Positions 63,097 through 64,000 of a DNA stretch of 64,000 nt are shown here, piece by piece. Source of the DNA: Anaerofustis stercorihominis DSM 17244 (GTDB lineage: Bacteria; Bacillota; Clostridia; Eubacteriales; Anaerofustaceae); the NCBI RefSeq assembly GCF_000154825.1, contig NZ_DS560019.1, positions 868,001-932,000 on the forward strand, in the 5' to 3' direction. Within the stretch, counting starts at the first letter, position 1. Each line of letters begins with the position of its first letter. Position numbers and translations under genes: made by a program. The notes beneath the pieces were generated by a model. The model searched no databases. It saw nothing but the letters and a program-made list of their open reading frames with translations, and was not told the DNA's origin.

Positions 63097-64000
63097 ATGA
63101 ATAAAAATAAATCATTAGTTTATATAATTATCTGCTTTTTTTATATGCAGCATACCATTAATTGGAATGATAAATAATAAGACGGATGTTACGACTGAAA
63201 AGAAAGAACTATCTAAATTCCCTTCAATTAAAAAAGAAGAAAGTATTAACATACGATATTTGCCTGAACTGGGAGATTATTTTACTGAGCATTTTGCATA
63301 CAGACAGGAATTGGTATCTTTAAATTCCAGTTTATATACAAATCTGTTCAACGTTTCAAATACAGACAATGTTATTGCAGGCAGGAATAATTGGCTTTAT
63401 TATAAAGATTCATTAAATGATTATATTGGTAAAGACATAATGTCAGACCGAGCTATATTCAATGTTATTAATAATATAGCCATTATGCAGCAATATGTTC
63501 AGAATAAAAATAAAGAATTTATATTTACTATTGTGCCAAATAAAAATTCTTTATATTATGAAAATATGCCATACTATTATAAAAAAGTAAGTAATGATAA
63601 TAACTTATCAAACTTAAATAAAGAAATAAAACGTCAAAATATAAATTATGTTGATTTAAAATCGATATTTGAAAAAAATAAAAATATTTTATATTTAAAA
63701 CGGGATTCACATTGGAATAACAAGGGTGCATTATTGGCATACAATAGCATTTTAAATAAAAAAAATATAAAGCATTATTATTATGACGGAAACGAACCTA
63801 ATAAACAAAATGATTACATCGGGGATTTAAATTTAATGGTATATCCTAAATTTAGTGTTCCGGAAGAAAATTATTATTATGATTATAAGCAATATAAATA
63901 TGTGACCGATACAAAAAGTGTTGAGGAACCAATTATTAAAACAAAGTCATCTTATGGAAAAAATAATTTGCTTATGTACAGGGATTCTTTTGGGAATACT
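63097..64000 (+). pseudogene. Frameshifted AlgJ/AlgX-like acetyltransferase, partial
   Basis: ATG 63097 (AATGGAGAAAG upstream) opens a signal peptide (NKNKSLVYIIICFF) that shifts at a T7 run (63136-63142) and then meets a stop. With six T residues the frame would continue as ICSIPLIGM into the long reading frame that runs to the window edge. That part shows AlgJ-like motifs: GRNNWLYYKDS near 63382, DSHWNNKGA near 63706 and RDSFG near 63981, the Ser of which is the SGNH nucleophile. AlgJ-like proteins O-acetylate exported polymers with MBOAT partners. The gene is cut by the window end. The shift may be real, phase-variable or a sequencing error. Confidence 0.75.

Noticed and set aside
1-64000. 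CRISPR arrays, insertion sequences, prophage genes or attachment sites
   Set aside because: I saw no spaced direct repeats, transposase or integrase frames, and the solitary tRNA-Ser at 27545 has no repeated 3' end nearby.

Overview
The window is low-G+C DNA with tightly packed genes, AGGAGG-type ribosome sites, several TTG starts and T-rich hairpin terminators. Class III fructose-bisphosphatase, LytR-CpsA-Psr, the PyrK/PyrD type 1B pair, a PyrR-type leader and PrsA-like lipoproteins point to an anaerobic Firmicute of class Clostridia. The family is not fixed by the sequence; a Peptostreptococcales-like relative is only a guess. No insertion sequence, prophage or CRISPR array was seen. The two window edges cut thyX (left) and an AlgJ-like gene (right).

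Region by region. 1-1148: thyX 3' end and rlmB. 1259-11340: a complete UMP-synthesis operon, pyrB-I-C-F-K-D-E-carA-carB, behind a consensus promoter and a PyrR-type attenuator. 11403-12896: a secreted repeat-domain protein. 13065-22046: kdpFABC, two unknown genes, then kdpDE; KdpD carries a c-di-AMP-type motif. 22024-27369: minus-strand housekeeping genes (queH, an EF-G paralogue, two stress/envelope proteins, rpsF-ssb-rpsR). 27545-43979: tRNA-Ser, an LCP protein, a DUF362 ferredoxin, tilS-hpt-ftsH, a FlK-like thioesterase, an HTH regulator, a CoA-transferase, fbp, mfd and a PrsA-like foldase. 44052-44790: an aquaporin. 44811-50844: a redox cluster with a MerR regulator. 50963-57145: pstSCAB-phoU-phoPR behind putative Pho boxes. 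57142-64000: cell-surface genes (Ig-like lipoprotein, M23 peptidase with a C-type-lectin fold, a transglutaminase that has lost its signal peptide, and an MBOAT/AlgJ O-acetylation pair whose AlgJ member is frameshifted).

The most interesting region is 44811-50844. Two copies of an operator-promoter (CTTGGAGT-N2-ACTCCAAG inside a 19-bp spacer) precede a redox gene block and a MerR regulator with Cys52. The block holds two cytoplasmic flavodoxins, a doubled carboxymuconolactone-decarboxylase-fold protein, an aldo/keto reductase, a cupin, an exported flavodoxin lipoprotein, a membrane protein with two His pairs each 14 residues apart (a likely diheme cytochrome b) and an iron-sulfur flavoprotein. 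I infer a thiol- or electrophile-responsive system that could carry electrons across the membrane to a flavodoxin anchored outside. This is inference from motifs and gene order.

Other points of note are the two unknown genes inside the kdp operon, a tilS promoter that leaves almost no leader, and the two neighbouring surface genes with damaged signal peptides.
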